64,000 bases of DNA from Bathynomus jamesi (taxonomy: Eukaryota; Arthropoda; Malacostraca; Isopoda; Cirolanidae): positions 332,001-396,000 of the forward strand of contig JAJOZX010000921.1 in NCBI GenBank assembly GCA_023014485.1, given 5' to 3'. The notes beneath the pieces are model-generated. The model did not search any database. It was not told the DNA's origin and saw only the letters and a program-made list of their open reading frames with translations. Below, piece after piece: positions 54,175 through 64,000 of this stretch. Each line of letters starts with the position of its first letter. The stretch's first letter is position 1. The translations under genes and the position numbers were made by a program.

Positions 54175-56924
54175 TTAAACAACGTTAATGTTTTTAAAAT
54201 GCCTATCTAGACGATTCTTAAACATATTAATGCTGGTAGAGTTTACGACTGATGTGGGAAGATTATTCCATTTATCAATTACTTTAAACATAAAGAAGTT
54301 TTTAGCAATATTAGTAATGAAACGTCTGCCACGCAACTTAAATCCGTTATTATGAGTATTGCTATTATCGAACGTGAACAGTTTGTGAAAATTTACATTA
54401 TCAATGTTATTAACGATTTTGAAAACTTCAATAAGCTCCCCCCTTAATCTCCTAGTTTTGAGTGAATGCAAGTCTAACTCTTTTATCCGATCTTCATAAG
54501 GCTTGTTGCGCAATGACAGAATTAGTTTCATGGCACGACGCTGAACCCTTTCTAACCTACCAATATCCTCACGCAAATACAGGCACCAAAACTGAATGGC
54601 ATATTCTGAGGCCTGACTAGGGACTTGTAAAGGGGCAATATAATATCCTTTGATTTAAATTCGAAATTACGCGCTATGAAGCCTAACATCTTATTAGCTT
54701 TTGTGCAAGGCTCCAGGCACTGGTTCCTAACCTTTAAATCCTTAGATACGCGTATGCCTAAATCTACTTCATCAACGCTCGCTAACTCTCTACCATCCAT
54801 CGTGTACGTGTAATTATTGTTATGAGAACCTATATGCAAAACTTTAAATTTGTCTACATTAAATTGCATCTGCCACTTAACCATCCACTCCATAATCCTA
54901 TTTACATCATCTTGGAGCCTATTTCTATTGTCCTTGTTAACAACCCTACCACCTATTTTAGTATCGTCCGCGAATTTTGACATGTTACTAGTCAATCCTA
55001 CATCTATGTCGTTAATGTAGATTACGAATAGCAATGGCCCTAACACTGAACCTTGTGGGACACCGCTACCTACATCCAACCACTCCAATTCACTACCATT
55101 AACAACAACCCTCTGTCTCCTAGCACAAAGCCATTCCTCTAACCAGTTAGCTACCTGACCGCGTATACCATATGCTTTAACCTTCACAATTAATCTTCTA
55201 TGCGGAACTGTATCGAATGCCTTTTTAAAATCTAAATAAATAATGTCAGCCACTCTATGCCTATTGTATTCGCGCACTATTTCGTTATAAAATTCTAACG
55301 AAATAGTTAAACAGGATCTATGGCGTCGAAACGCATGCTGACTACTATTAATCAAATCTCTACTTTCTAAGTGATTGATGATACGATCCCTAACTACGGA
55401 TTCTGAAAGTTTACTGACAATTGACATTAAGCTAATAGACCTATAATTGCTAGCTAGTGTGCGGTTGCCTTTTTTAAAAACAGGCATAATGTTAGCTAAT
55501 TTTAAGTCTTCAGGAATAATCCCCGTGTCGAGTGACTGATTAAAAATCTTTGTTAAGGGGACTACAGTAACGTCTCTCAAATGTCTGGGATAAAAAGTGT
55601 CAGGGCCTGGAGCCTTGCTAACTTTTAGCCTATTGATATAATGCGCAATCTCACCCTCGTAAGCAGTTATTTCATCCAAAATAGTCTCGCTACTAAATGG
55701 AATGATATCGTCCACGTTGGGGACATTATTTACGTCTTCTATGGTAAAAACTGTTGCAAAAAAGTTATTGAAAATACCCGTCAGAAGCCAAAGTGCCGTT
55801 AACATCCACTAGAGGGCCTATATTGTCTTTTATTGGCTTATGATTATTGACATATTCAAAAAACTTCTTTGGATTGTTTACTGTCCGCAGTTATAAGTAT
55901 CTCTAAATTATGCTTAGCATTCCTAACTGATCTTTTAACCTGACGTCTAAGCTCGATATATCTATTGAAGTTAGATGCTGTGCCATTGTGCTTATTAAGT
56001 CTATACGCTCGTTTATGAACTCGCCTATTTCCCTAGTCCACCATTTGGCCCTACAAGGAATAAATTCCCTTTCAATATTCATAAAACTTTCTTTAAATGC
56101 CTCCCAATGCAAATTTGTGTCATTACTCATAAATAAGTTATCCCAGTCCACTACTCCCATCCTGTCCACAAAACTATCAAAATTAGCCCTACGAAAATCA
56201 GGGACTTCTATTACATTACTATCCTTGGTGTTTTCTGTCAATAACTTAAGCCTAAGAATTTGATGATCACTACATCCTAAACTTTTGCCTACTTCTGAAT
56301 CTTCGACTATATTTTTGCCATTTGTCATCACTAAATCTAAAATATTGTCACTGCGCATTGGTTCGGTAACCATCTGTTGTAAAAAATTATCCTCCATGAA
56401 CTCTATCAATCTCAAACTCTCCTCATTACCAGTAAAAGTCTTGTAATTAACATTAGGGCAGTTAGTCTCTGACAATTATACTATTCCGATTGTTAATAAA
56501 GTTATCAAGAAGTGCGTAAGATCTAGTATCGGTATCGAGGGGTTGAACGGGAGGTCTATAAACAACAACAAAATTAAAACTAATACTACATGCCATAACT
56601 TCAATGCATATTGCATTAATTGCTGCTGGAAAATCTATCTTAACCTCGATAGCCCGAAGGGAATTATGAATGTACAGCAAAATGGCGCCACCAAACCTAT
56701 GTAACATCATTAGTAAAGAGTTTAAAACCTGGTATATCAAGTTCCCCCAACAAGTCCCAAGTCATAGTATTTAACCATGTTTCAGTGATAGCAACTATAT
56801 CGTAGTTGCCAGAATAAATTATCGCCTTAAATTCGTTTAATTTATTTCTAATACTACGTGCATTACAATGAAAGATGTTTAAGTTATTTTTTATCACAGG
56901 CTGGTGTTTTAAACTATTTTTCAC
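54175..56924 (-). pseudogene. CR1 ORF2: endonuclease and reverse transcriptase, broken
   Basis: Endonuclease: NIFHCNARSIRNKLNEFKAI (about 56885) and AITETWLN (about 56790), VVYRPPVQP (about 56575), SDHQILRLKL (about 56265). RT: RSISLMSIVSKLSESVVRDR (about 55440), LDFKKAFDTVPHRRLIVKV (about 55235), [19 protein letters not shown] (about 55070-55015), KFADDTKIGG with intact FADD (about 54975). C-terminal region LERVQRRAMKLILSLRNK (about 54560) ends at 54175. Frame breaks near 56700, 56470, 55850 and 54570. Target-primed retrotransposition enzyme. Confidence 0.92.
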
Positions 56925-57879
56925 GTTGGGCCCGCATTCCCTGGACCCACATCATTTAAAGAAGGCTTTGACCTATACAGCTTTCGTACAATTTTATCAA
57001 TTAACTTACTTAGCCTAGCATTACCTATTTCATTAAAATGTACCCCCATCTTTTATAAAAAGGCTAGGATCACTGAATTCTGACCACAGCTTTATGAAGG
57101 GTACATTTTCCTCAGCACAAATCTCTTCTAATTTAGGATTACATCTAAAACAATATTTTTGAATAATAAGACCCAAACTGTGCCTAGGGGTAATACCTAA
57201 AACTGAAGACCTATCTGACCTTGCTTTTAGGGACCTAATTAACCCCCTATATCTCTCCAAAATGTCGGGCACTCATCGTTGGGCCATCATCACCAACATT
57301 GAGTGATGGGAGGCAACGTCAATCCTGTCAACCCTGGCCCCTGGGAGACAGACCCTCCTCCTCTTGGTTGGATGCTGTTTAACAAACTGTGTCCATATGG
57401 CGCACTGAAGAGCCCCCAATTAAAATAGTTTCCCCCCTCATTCAAGTCCTTTTCCAAATGGGCGAAAGGGTTCAAAACCTCAATAGGGGGTGATTCCTAT
57501 CACCTAACGTATGCGGCCTAGCTCCACCCTTAACTTCTCTAAATCCCTCCCCATCTACTAATCTCAGACCAACCTTAACCCCTTCCTCAACTCTATCCAA
57601 CCTTCCCAACAAGCTACCTAAACTAAAAACTAGGTTATGCACCTCACCCTTCAAATTACTAATGTCTTCAATGTTAGTATTGGTTTGGCTTTCGTCAACC
57701 GTAGCTCTGCCCTCATCAAGTGTTGCAAGTCTTCCCATTACTTAATGTACACTGCGTTTTATGTCAACTATTTCCTCCATTAACTCGCAAAAGAAACAAA
57801 CTGATCTCTCAGTAATCACCATAGGACCACCATTATAATCTTTAAATTCCGAATACCACCGATTTACCCCACACCTAAC

Positions 57880-59308
57880 CAGGGTTGGCAGAAAACCCAC
57901 TTTTTTGAAAAAGCCCACCCAGGTGGTTTTTTTTTTACCTAAAACCCGAAAAACCCCCGGGTAAAATTGGGTTTTTCCCATTTTTTTTCACCTAAAACCC
58001 AAAAAAACCCAGGTAAAATTGGGTTTTTTCATATGTCCATATGGTAGTTCATATTAGACCTACCTATTCTTATTTTTATAATAATACTGTACTGTACCGT
58101 ACACTATTAATATAACATTTGTCTTGTTTTTAACAGAAAGGTTGCCTTCCAGGCAATTAAGCATAAAAAGTTATTATTTTCTCAGATTGAGCTTCACAAC
58201 AAAATTTGGAAAACGGACCAATTTGAACTAAATTTGGTGTGGTAAATTATCCTATTTGTTAGGCTATACTTCCTATGGAAGACAGGCCCCTGTGTCTTCT
58301 GCTGGAAGTAGATGAATTACAGCTCCCAAAGGGAACTTAATTCAGCTAGTTATATCTATTTAATTCATATTACTGAATATTTTTTCTTTTATTTCACAGT
58401 TAAATAAAACAAACTGGCAACAGCATATTTATCTTTACTGCTAGCCTACAGAATTAGTCTGTTTGAAGTTATAACTGCATTAAATAATGCCAAAGACCTT
58501 TGGATCAGGAAGAAAATCAGGGCATGAATGGAGTGAAGTCAATATTATTGATGGGACTAGTAAAGTTAGATGCAAACATTGCAATAATGAAATAAGTAAT
58601 AAAATAGAGCGAATAAAAATGCATTTAATGAAATGTTTGAAACACATGGAATCAAGAAACAAGACTGACAATACTGCCAGTTCATCTTCATACTGCCATG
58701 ACATAGACCTCTCAGATGATCCAGACTCATCCTCACCACCACTGACACAATTACAGATGAAAAAAAGAAAAATTCAAAAGAAAGTAAGCGATTTTGGCAT
58801 GACAACAACAACTTTGCAGAAAAATGTCATTGATAACAAAATAGCCAAATTCTTTTATGCAAATAATATTCCATTTCTATGTGCAGAGTAAGTATTTTAT
58901 TGAAATGATAGAGACTCTAAGACCAGGCTACACTCCACTTTCCCGTCGAAATTTGTCTGGTCCACTTTTAAATACAATCCATGAAGAAGTAGAAAATTCC
59001 TTGAAGATGCAGTTGACTGAAGAATCAGGATGTATAACACCCTGATTGGCTGATGTCTACACTCTATAACCTGCTACCTCACCCAAAGAGTTATACCTGT
59101 AGGTCTATTTGTTGACTCATGTTTGCTTGCTTTGCATGTAAAATCATTATAGGCGCCTATATGACAATTTTTAAAAATAATTGCATATGCACTTCTTAAG
59201 TTTCATGAAAAAACCCACAAGTGGGTAAAATAATGGGTTTTTTAAAGTGAGTTTTTTTAAAAAACCCAGGTGGGTTTTTTTGGGCTGGGCCCACTACTGC
59301 CAACCCTG
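57880..59308 (+). mobile_element. hAT element with BED-finger exon, cagggttggcagaaaaccca family
   Basis: Ends CAGGGTTGGCAGAAAACCCA and TGCCAACCCTG, identical flanks CACCTAAC (57872-57879 and 59309-59316). Subterminal regions repeat aaaacccaggt. It contains the first coding part of a ZBED-like hAT transposase on the plus strand. Confidence 0.94.
58487..59045 (+). pseudogene. hAT transposase N-terminus (BED zinc finger)
   Basis: ATG at 58487 (MPKTFGSGRKSGHEWSEV). TSKVRCKHCNNEI plus IERIKMHLMKC form the CxxC..HxxxxC BED-type finger (58555-58640). FFYANNIPFLCAE (about 58850) is the hAT region after the finger. After a stop/frameshift at 58889 the alternate frame continues with EMIETLRPGYTPLSRRNLSG, again typical of hAT. 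The catalytic RNase-H-like core is missing. Confidence 0.85.
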
Positions 59309-59340
59309 CACCTAACACATGACACTTTCTGTGACAGCAT

Positions 59341-59677
59341 TGCGCAGTTAAAAATTAGTTTATAACTGTCACAAGTTTGTTAAATTAAGCTGGCATGCTA
59401 TGAAAACTTCTAAGTCACTAAAAAACACTAATATTCAATTACTGAACTATAACAATGTGAATATAAATGCAAGTATATAAAATTCAAAACTTTCCAAAAG
59501 TAAAATTTTTAGCAATATGCAAAAGTAAATGCAATATCAGAGAGCTTAGGAAATTCAGCCATTCAGTACAGAGTCTGGCTGATGAATTGTTGAAAATGCT
59601 TTTTATTAAAAATAAAAATTCATGCCAACACTATTTTTAATAACAAATAAGGGAAATAAGGAAAGACCCCCCCCCAC
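59341..59677. other. AT-rich stretch, probable CR1-B 5' UTR
   Basis: No open frame of note. Ends in a C-run (59667-59675), part of which is duplicated as the TSD of the next transposon. Confidence 0.4.
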
Positions 59678-59836
59678 TAGGGTGCATTAAACGCCCCATG
59701 ATTTTCAAAATGTTGTTGGATTTTAATGTCTATTCCCTCAAATGTTACACTTGTTGGTAGAAGTATGTATGCAAAAAATAAATCAAATCGGAGGTGGTCC
59801 TGGATGGCCACCGGCCACTTTTATATATTTAGTAGT

Positions 59837-59905
59837 GATGCACCGAATATTCGGCAAATATTCGGTATTACTTATAATACTAATATACAAATATTCGGTA
59901 TTACT
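59837..59905. mobile_element. hAT end scrap (gatgcaccgaatattcgg)
   Basis: gtagtgatgcaccgaatattc plus further copies of aaatattcggtatta resembles one end of hAT families with CAGTGATGCACCGAATATTCGG-like termini (from memory). No opposite end or TSD seen. Confidence 0.45.
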
Positions 59906-59957
59906 ATACTTACATTGATTGGCATTGTGTTTTATACATTTTCAACTTTCAATGTCA

Positions 59958-62019
59958 CTACTCCAACTTTGCTCGTTTCGGCAAATTTGGCCTCGCTTTG
60001 CGGTCACATTCAACCACTTGAAGAAGATTTTGGAAGTGGTCTTCTCCTCTTGCAGCTGAGACCAAATCAGTTGTGAGCTTTACTGCTCTCTCCGCAGGGT
60101 CATTCACAACATTTAACCCATCCACAATGGACTTGGCTGCCTTGAAGTGGTCATTGTTCTGCCAATTGTCAACATCCTCTGTTAGGAAGGTCATATCCAG
60201 GTGAAGAAGGTTCACTGTAAACCACGAGTCCTCGTTCACAAGATCAGCCAGGGTTGTCGCTTCTGTAATTTTTGGAAATGACGGTTTGCCATATCCAGAA
60301 CCGTTTTTCCTGTTGATGTTGTGTTGTTACAGTTCCTCGAGGTAGTACAGAAATTTGCTCTTCAAGTAGGCATATTTTGATGGAATAAAGAATCTTTGAC
60401 ATCCACCTTGCTTTATGCATGGCCCCAGGTCTGTGGAGTGTTCCTTGTTTTGTGACATCATCATCGAGGACTACCTGGCAGAGTTGTGCCATTTCCTTGT
60501 AGTCTTCCCTACAGTATGAAGCGCTTGTGCGGATTGTGCTTAAAACCTTGTTTTTGCAGGATAAAAGCAGTTGTTGTGCATCGTCATTGTACATTGAAAT
60601 GTCAATTTTGGTTAAACTTTCATCCTTTGCATGCGATATGCGTTCCCAATTCTTCTGGAATCTTTGGAACAAAGATGCTTCTGGAGACTTTGATGTCTCA
60701 ATTTTGAGAGCGTCAAACACATGATCCAGGATTACCTCTCCAACATGATGGCAACATGCACACCACAGAAGAGCACGGTCCAGTTTTGATTGAATGGTAA
60801 CACAGGCAGCTGTAACGTGTCCAGTGTTTGATGCTGTTGTGTCAAAACATAAGTTGACAACTGACTGTTTGCACTTCCATGAATGTAGAAACGTGTAAGT
60901 GTGCTCGGCAATGATGTCACCTGATGACATATCACTTCCACGAGGATATCTAGCCACTCCCAGTAGCTTTACATCAGTGGCATTCCCAACCAACACTGGC
61001 AATCTTTCTTCCTTGCCATTCTTGTTTGTGAGCGTATGCATCTGCTTGCCATCCCAGTGAAGTGTTGCAGCTGTTGGGGTGATCCAATTTTCTCGAATAT
61101 CTTTGGCGATAGCACTTGTTATTGATCATCGAGCCTTATCAGCAGTTGAATACGACTTGGCCACACGACGTGGATCACCTCCTGCCTCTTGAATTACAGC
61201 TTCGGTGAGCACAGCCTGTTGAACAGGAGTTATGTTTAGTCGAGTAGCAACAGACACGACTGAAGGCCTTTTCAGAATATCATGAGGAATAAAGGCAGAC
61301 GTACCTGCATATGTTGATCTGTGGTGACTACGCTTCCTTTGAAGCTCTGGAATCGCCTCTTCTTCAGTTTCTTCCAAGCTATCTGCAGAGGCACTATCAT
61401 CAGAGCATACAGAACTTTTCATCTCTTGTACACTGGATGATTCATGACGTTCTCGTCTTGAAGCTTCCGCTAAGATACGTTTTTCTTTTCTACGATCTTT
61501 ATCAGCTTTCTTCTTGTCAACACTACCAAATGAGGCTACTCTGTCAGATTTCATTGACTCTAAAAATGCTCTATCTTCCTCATTCTTAATGTTTGTCATT
61601 GCATCTTTTGTCCATACACCAAAGGTCTTATCAAGACGTTCATTCATGGATTGCAACTTAGCCAAAGTGTTTGGAGATTCTCTGCGAGAAACAGGTATTT
61701 GACGCAATTTGTTATTGTCATTAAGAAGGTCAAGTATTAGTTTGCAGCATTGATGGTCTGAAAGCATAGGAATATTTGCTTTAGTGTAGAATGTTTTCAG
61801 CTGGATAAGGACTATGCTGGCAGATTTCCATTTGAGTGGCTGTGTTTGTTTGCCTTCACATATTTCTTTCTGGATGTGCCATATCACGCATCGAAGAACC
61901 TGCCGGCAAGTTGGGAGGCGGACTCCTGTCAATGTACCATCTTCTGTAAGAGCATTGCCAAGACCAAAAATGGCACTTGCTAATCTGGTCTTCTTAGCTT
62001 CCATTGTTACAGCTTCCAT
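59958..62019 (-). pseudogene. Transposase of unnamed DDE family, one stop and one frameshift
   Basis: The frame runs from an ATG at 62019 to 60244 with one in-frame TGA at 61126-61128. A shift near 60350 leads to the last open part, 60239-59958. Motifs: charged, lysine-rich N-terminal half (KKKADKDRRKEKRILAEASR); HWDGK (about 61060); CFDTTASNTG (about 60845-60818); CHHVGEVILDHVF (about 60755); HKARWM (about 60410); AERAVKLTTD (about 60090). The same order occurs in the gene at 2773-6498, which supports these as functional residues: candidate D in DGK, D in DxTxxNTG, E in ERAVKL. Apparently intronless, unlike its relative. Confidence 0.8.
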
Positions 62020-62086
62020 TGTTTCTGAAAGACAATAAAGGATATTATTAGACTATAAGTGAAGTTTCGTTTATGGTACATGTTTT

Positions 62087-62177
62087 ATGTAAATCACCCC
62101 TTTAGGGTGCATCAAACGCCCTTAGGTTCTTGGATTTTAATGTCTATTCTCTCAAATGTTATGTAAATCACCCCTTA
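62087..62177. repeat. Extra internal TIR copy between direct repeats
   Basis: agggtgcatcaaacgccctt to ctcaaatgtt (62104-62160) repeats the outer 57 bp of the TIR in the orientation of the left end. It is bracketed by tatgtaaatcacccctt at 62087 and 62160. Confidence 0.85.
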
Positions 62178-62424
62178 GCAACTCTATATTAAAAGAAACA
62201 ATGTAAGTAGTCAACTGGTTGGTAAATAAAAAAAATAGATATTTTTACATAGCGCGGCCCCCGAAAATTGCCGCGAAAATATAAAAGTGACCGGTGGCCA
62301 CCCAGGACCACCTCCGATTTAATTAATTTTTGGCATACACACTTCTAGCAACAAGTGTAACATTTGAGAGAATAGACATTAAAATCCAAGAACCTAAGGG
62401 CGTTTGATGCACCCTACCCCCCAC

Positions 62425-63043
62425 ACACACACACTAAAAATTCATGGGTTGTTGGTTGAATTCTTAGGTTTACACCTGAGTTTAGCATAGTCTTCATGAT
62501 AAAAAAAAATATTTGTGCAGTAAAAGTAAAATACTGTAAAAGTTCTATTCTCATTTATTCTTTAACTCTGGATTTTTTAACACATTTTACTGTTCTAAAT
62601 TTTACTCATAGATGCTCAAAAGGGTAAAATCTTCTGACTGTACACCTGGTAGTTCTTAAGTAATTTTTAAAATTAAAATTATGGAAAAAGGTCCTAGTAC
62701 TATAATCTTTTTTTATTTCATGGTTTGAAGGTAGGTTTGTTAATTTCATTCAACTTCCTTTTATTGCAGAATTTTTAATTCAAAGAAGTGAAGAATAAAA
62801 TTGAGATCAAGTTTAAGATGAAAATTTGAGGAATTTTGTGAAAAAGAAATTTATTTAATTTTAAGCCATAAGTACTATCTGAGACTATATATAGTTTATA
62901 ACCATGCAACATTGGAGCAGAATAGGTTTAAAAAGTCTTGCAGTAACTGATACATGTAAGTAATGTATATTGTTGAGGAATAGGCTTCTAAGCACACTTA
63001 AGAAACGAGTAATTTAAAACCCTTTTAAGTAATATAAGGAATA
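62425..63043. other. AT-rich stretch, nothing recognised
   Basis: Starts with a short (CA)n tract (62423-62434). No long open frame, TIR or family signature seen. Confidence 0.4.
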
Positions 63044-63778
63044 CAGGTTGTACACAAAGTCCTTTTCCAATTATAAACTTTAATAATTACATGAAATCCA
63101 AAGATGACACAGTAATGCTTTGTTTTGCATGTTTTTGCATAACACATCAAGTTTATTATGTTTCTTATTAAATTTCAACATGTGCACCATTAGTTACACA
63201 CAGGATATCCAAGCAAAATTGAAGTTCATGCCATACATTCACTAGCATAGGCTCTCTCTCATGACATTGTTGATGGCATCACAAATCCTTGCACAAAAAG
63301 TGTCAATGTCAGAAACAGAAGTATGGTACACACAATCCTTTACATATCTCCACAGGAAGCAGTCTAAGGGCCTGATCAAATTGGATCATGAGGGATCATG
63401 GAGGCCATGGCACCAGCCAGTTAAGCCCAATCCATCTTCTGGGAAAAGTGGTCTTCAAGAACACACTAACAAACTCCAGTGTGGAGGTGCACCATCTTGC
63501 TGTAAAATGATGGATGGTTGTGAAGGTCTTCCACCAGGGGGAGGGGGGCCTACAAAGAACTTGGGCATGTTCAGGTACACTTGTGCTGTACATAACATTC
63601 TTTTCAGCAAAGAAGAATGGGTCTCTCCCCCTATCATGCATTAATTCACAAAACATTGACAAGAAAAAAACTTGGTATTATGCAAGAACATGCAAAACAA
63701 AGCATTACTCTCTCTCTCTCTAGATTTCATGTAATTAATTAAAGTTTATAATCAGGAAAGGACTTCGTGTACACCCTA
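63044..63778 (-). mobile_element. Mariner-like element, internally deleted
   Basis: Left end CAGGTTGTACACAAAGTCC and complement of the right TAGGGTGTACACGAAGTCC, flanked by TA (63042-63043 and 63779-63780). The inverted repeats extend into tttataatt / aattaaagtttata with 'attacatgaaatc' on both sides. 735 bp with only the C-terminal part of a transposase. Confidence 0.88.
63230..63640 (-). pseudogene. Mariner-type transposase C-terminal remnant
   Basis: On the minus strand, across frames, LQQDGAPPHWS (about 63500) contains the second catalytic Asp. RRWIGLNW (about 63440), a WPPRSPD-like region (about 63410-63390) and FLWGYVKDCVY-type residues (about 63365-63330) follow, as in mariner-related transposases whose last acidic residue sits in SPDL. 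Several frameshifts and stops are present and the N-terminal half is missing. Confidence 0.75.
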
Positions 63779-63780
63779 TA

Positions 63781-64000
63781 TTTTAATTAAAAGTATGGTT
63801 TGGTAGAATTTTTATAAACCATGTAATTTTAAAATTGTGACAACAATAATACAGTTCATGGATCAAAGAGGACATTTTCATCTCTCAGAATTTTGTAATC
63901 AACCCAGAACACAACTATATAAATTTAGATTACAGTAAAAATCAAGAAAATGGAGTGGCTCATGAATGTACTAAATATCTACTTTAAATAGGCTTATAGC
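63781..64000. other. Unassigned AT-rich right edge
   Basis: No gene, repeat end or motif recognised in the last 220 bp. Confidence 0.4.

Larger units (their letters stand above)
54175..59340 (-). mobile_element. CR1-type LINE, copy B, with ORF1 and ORF2
   Basis: Minus strand: ORF1 starts at about 59340 and ends near 56935; ORF2 runs from 56924 to 54175. A hAT (57880-59308) splits ORF1. The 5' UTR may extend to about 59669. It is near full length in structure but has several frame breaks. Family differs from copies A1/A2. Confidence 0.88.
56935..59340 (-). pseudogene. CR1 ORF1: CxxC finger, coiled-coil-like part and SGNH esterase-like domain
   Basis: Starts MLSQKVSCVRCG at 59340, is cut at 59309-59316 by a hAT, and resumes at 57871 with SERSVCFFCELM, so two CxxC pairs form a PHD-like finger. 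A hydrophilic segment follows (about 57735-57490). ETILIGGSSVRHMD (about 57440) resembles SGNH-hydrolase block I (with G in place of the usual D), and the DGVHFNE-type block V at about 57050 is off-frame by one base. CR1 ORF1 proteins with PHD-like and esterase domains are known. Stops and frameshifts (57740, 57475, 57290, 57045) make it inactive. Confidence 0.75.
59678..62416 (-). mobile_element. Unclassified DDE DNA transposon, relative of the one at 2284-6794
   Basis: TIRs of about 150 bp start TAGGGTGCATTAAACGCCC on the left and TAGGGTGCATCAAACGCCC on the complement of the right. Flanks CCCCCCAC at 59670-59677 and 62417-62424 suggest an 8-bp TSD, though the sequence is simple. One minus-strand gene (about 62019-59958). 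A hAT-like scrap (tgatgcaccgaatattcgg, about 59837) sits in the left arm. Confidence 0.85.

Overview
This 64 kb window looks like animal nuclear DNA, most likely from an arthropod. I recognise no ordinary host gene. Almost everything is transposable elements (TEs), many nested inside each other. Support for an animal source: introns with GT..AG borders inside transposase genes, BEL/Pao and Gypsy LTR elements, a Penelope-like element with a GIY-YIG domain, CR1- and I-type LINEs, Tc1/mariner/Tigger elements, dense hAT families and long (AT)n/(GT)n tracts. The arthropod call (crustacean or chelicerate perhaps) is inference from the TE mix only.

Layout. 1-9.2 kb: a minus-strand Gypsy element runs off the left edge. 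Its gag is cut by a 6.8 kb hAT element (457-7224) whose flanks are an 8-bp duplication. That hAT carries a second, unclassified DNA transposon (2284-6794) with a four-exon transposase gene. Another hAT (7807-9154) sits in the Gypsy leader. 9.4-12.3 kb: a Penelope-like element with inverted 0.42 kb arms between two (AT)n tracts. 12.5-22.0 kb: a BEL/Pao element with both LTRs, cut by two hATs and, in its 3' LTR, by a foldback element. 22.0-27.9 kb: a very young Gypsy element on the minus strand (about one difference between its LTRs) with a single in-frame stop. 27.9-31.7 kb: a 5S-rRNA-like sequence, two hATs, a 58-bp LINE stub and a long hairpin. 31.7-35.2 kb: the 3' part of a CR1-like LINE with a hAT and a nearly intact Tc1 element in it. 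35.2-48.9 kb: an I/Jockey-type LINE cut by an 8.2 kb DNA transposon (39098-47311), itself cut by a 4.2 kb DNA transposon (42332-46571), a hAT and an ISXO2-like exon. 49-53.3 kb: an inverted copy of the same CR1 3' end, with a Tigger/pogo element in it. 53.6-59.7 kb: a second CR1-type LINE (minus strand) with ORF1 and ORF2, cut by a BED-finger hAT. 59.7-62.4 kb: a second member of the unclassified transposon group seen at 2.3-6.8 kb. 63.0-63.8 kb: a deleted mariner.

Most elements are dead through stops, frameshifts or later insertions, but many insertions can be read exactly from target-site duplications (TSDs), which gives a relative chronology. The least described items are four DNA transposons I cannot place in a named superfamily with confidence: two sharing a motif series (DGK, DxTxxNTG, HxARW, ERAVKL), one with roughly 650-bp terminal inverted repeats (TIRs) and a 6-bp TSD, and one with CACTGG ends.
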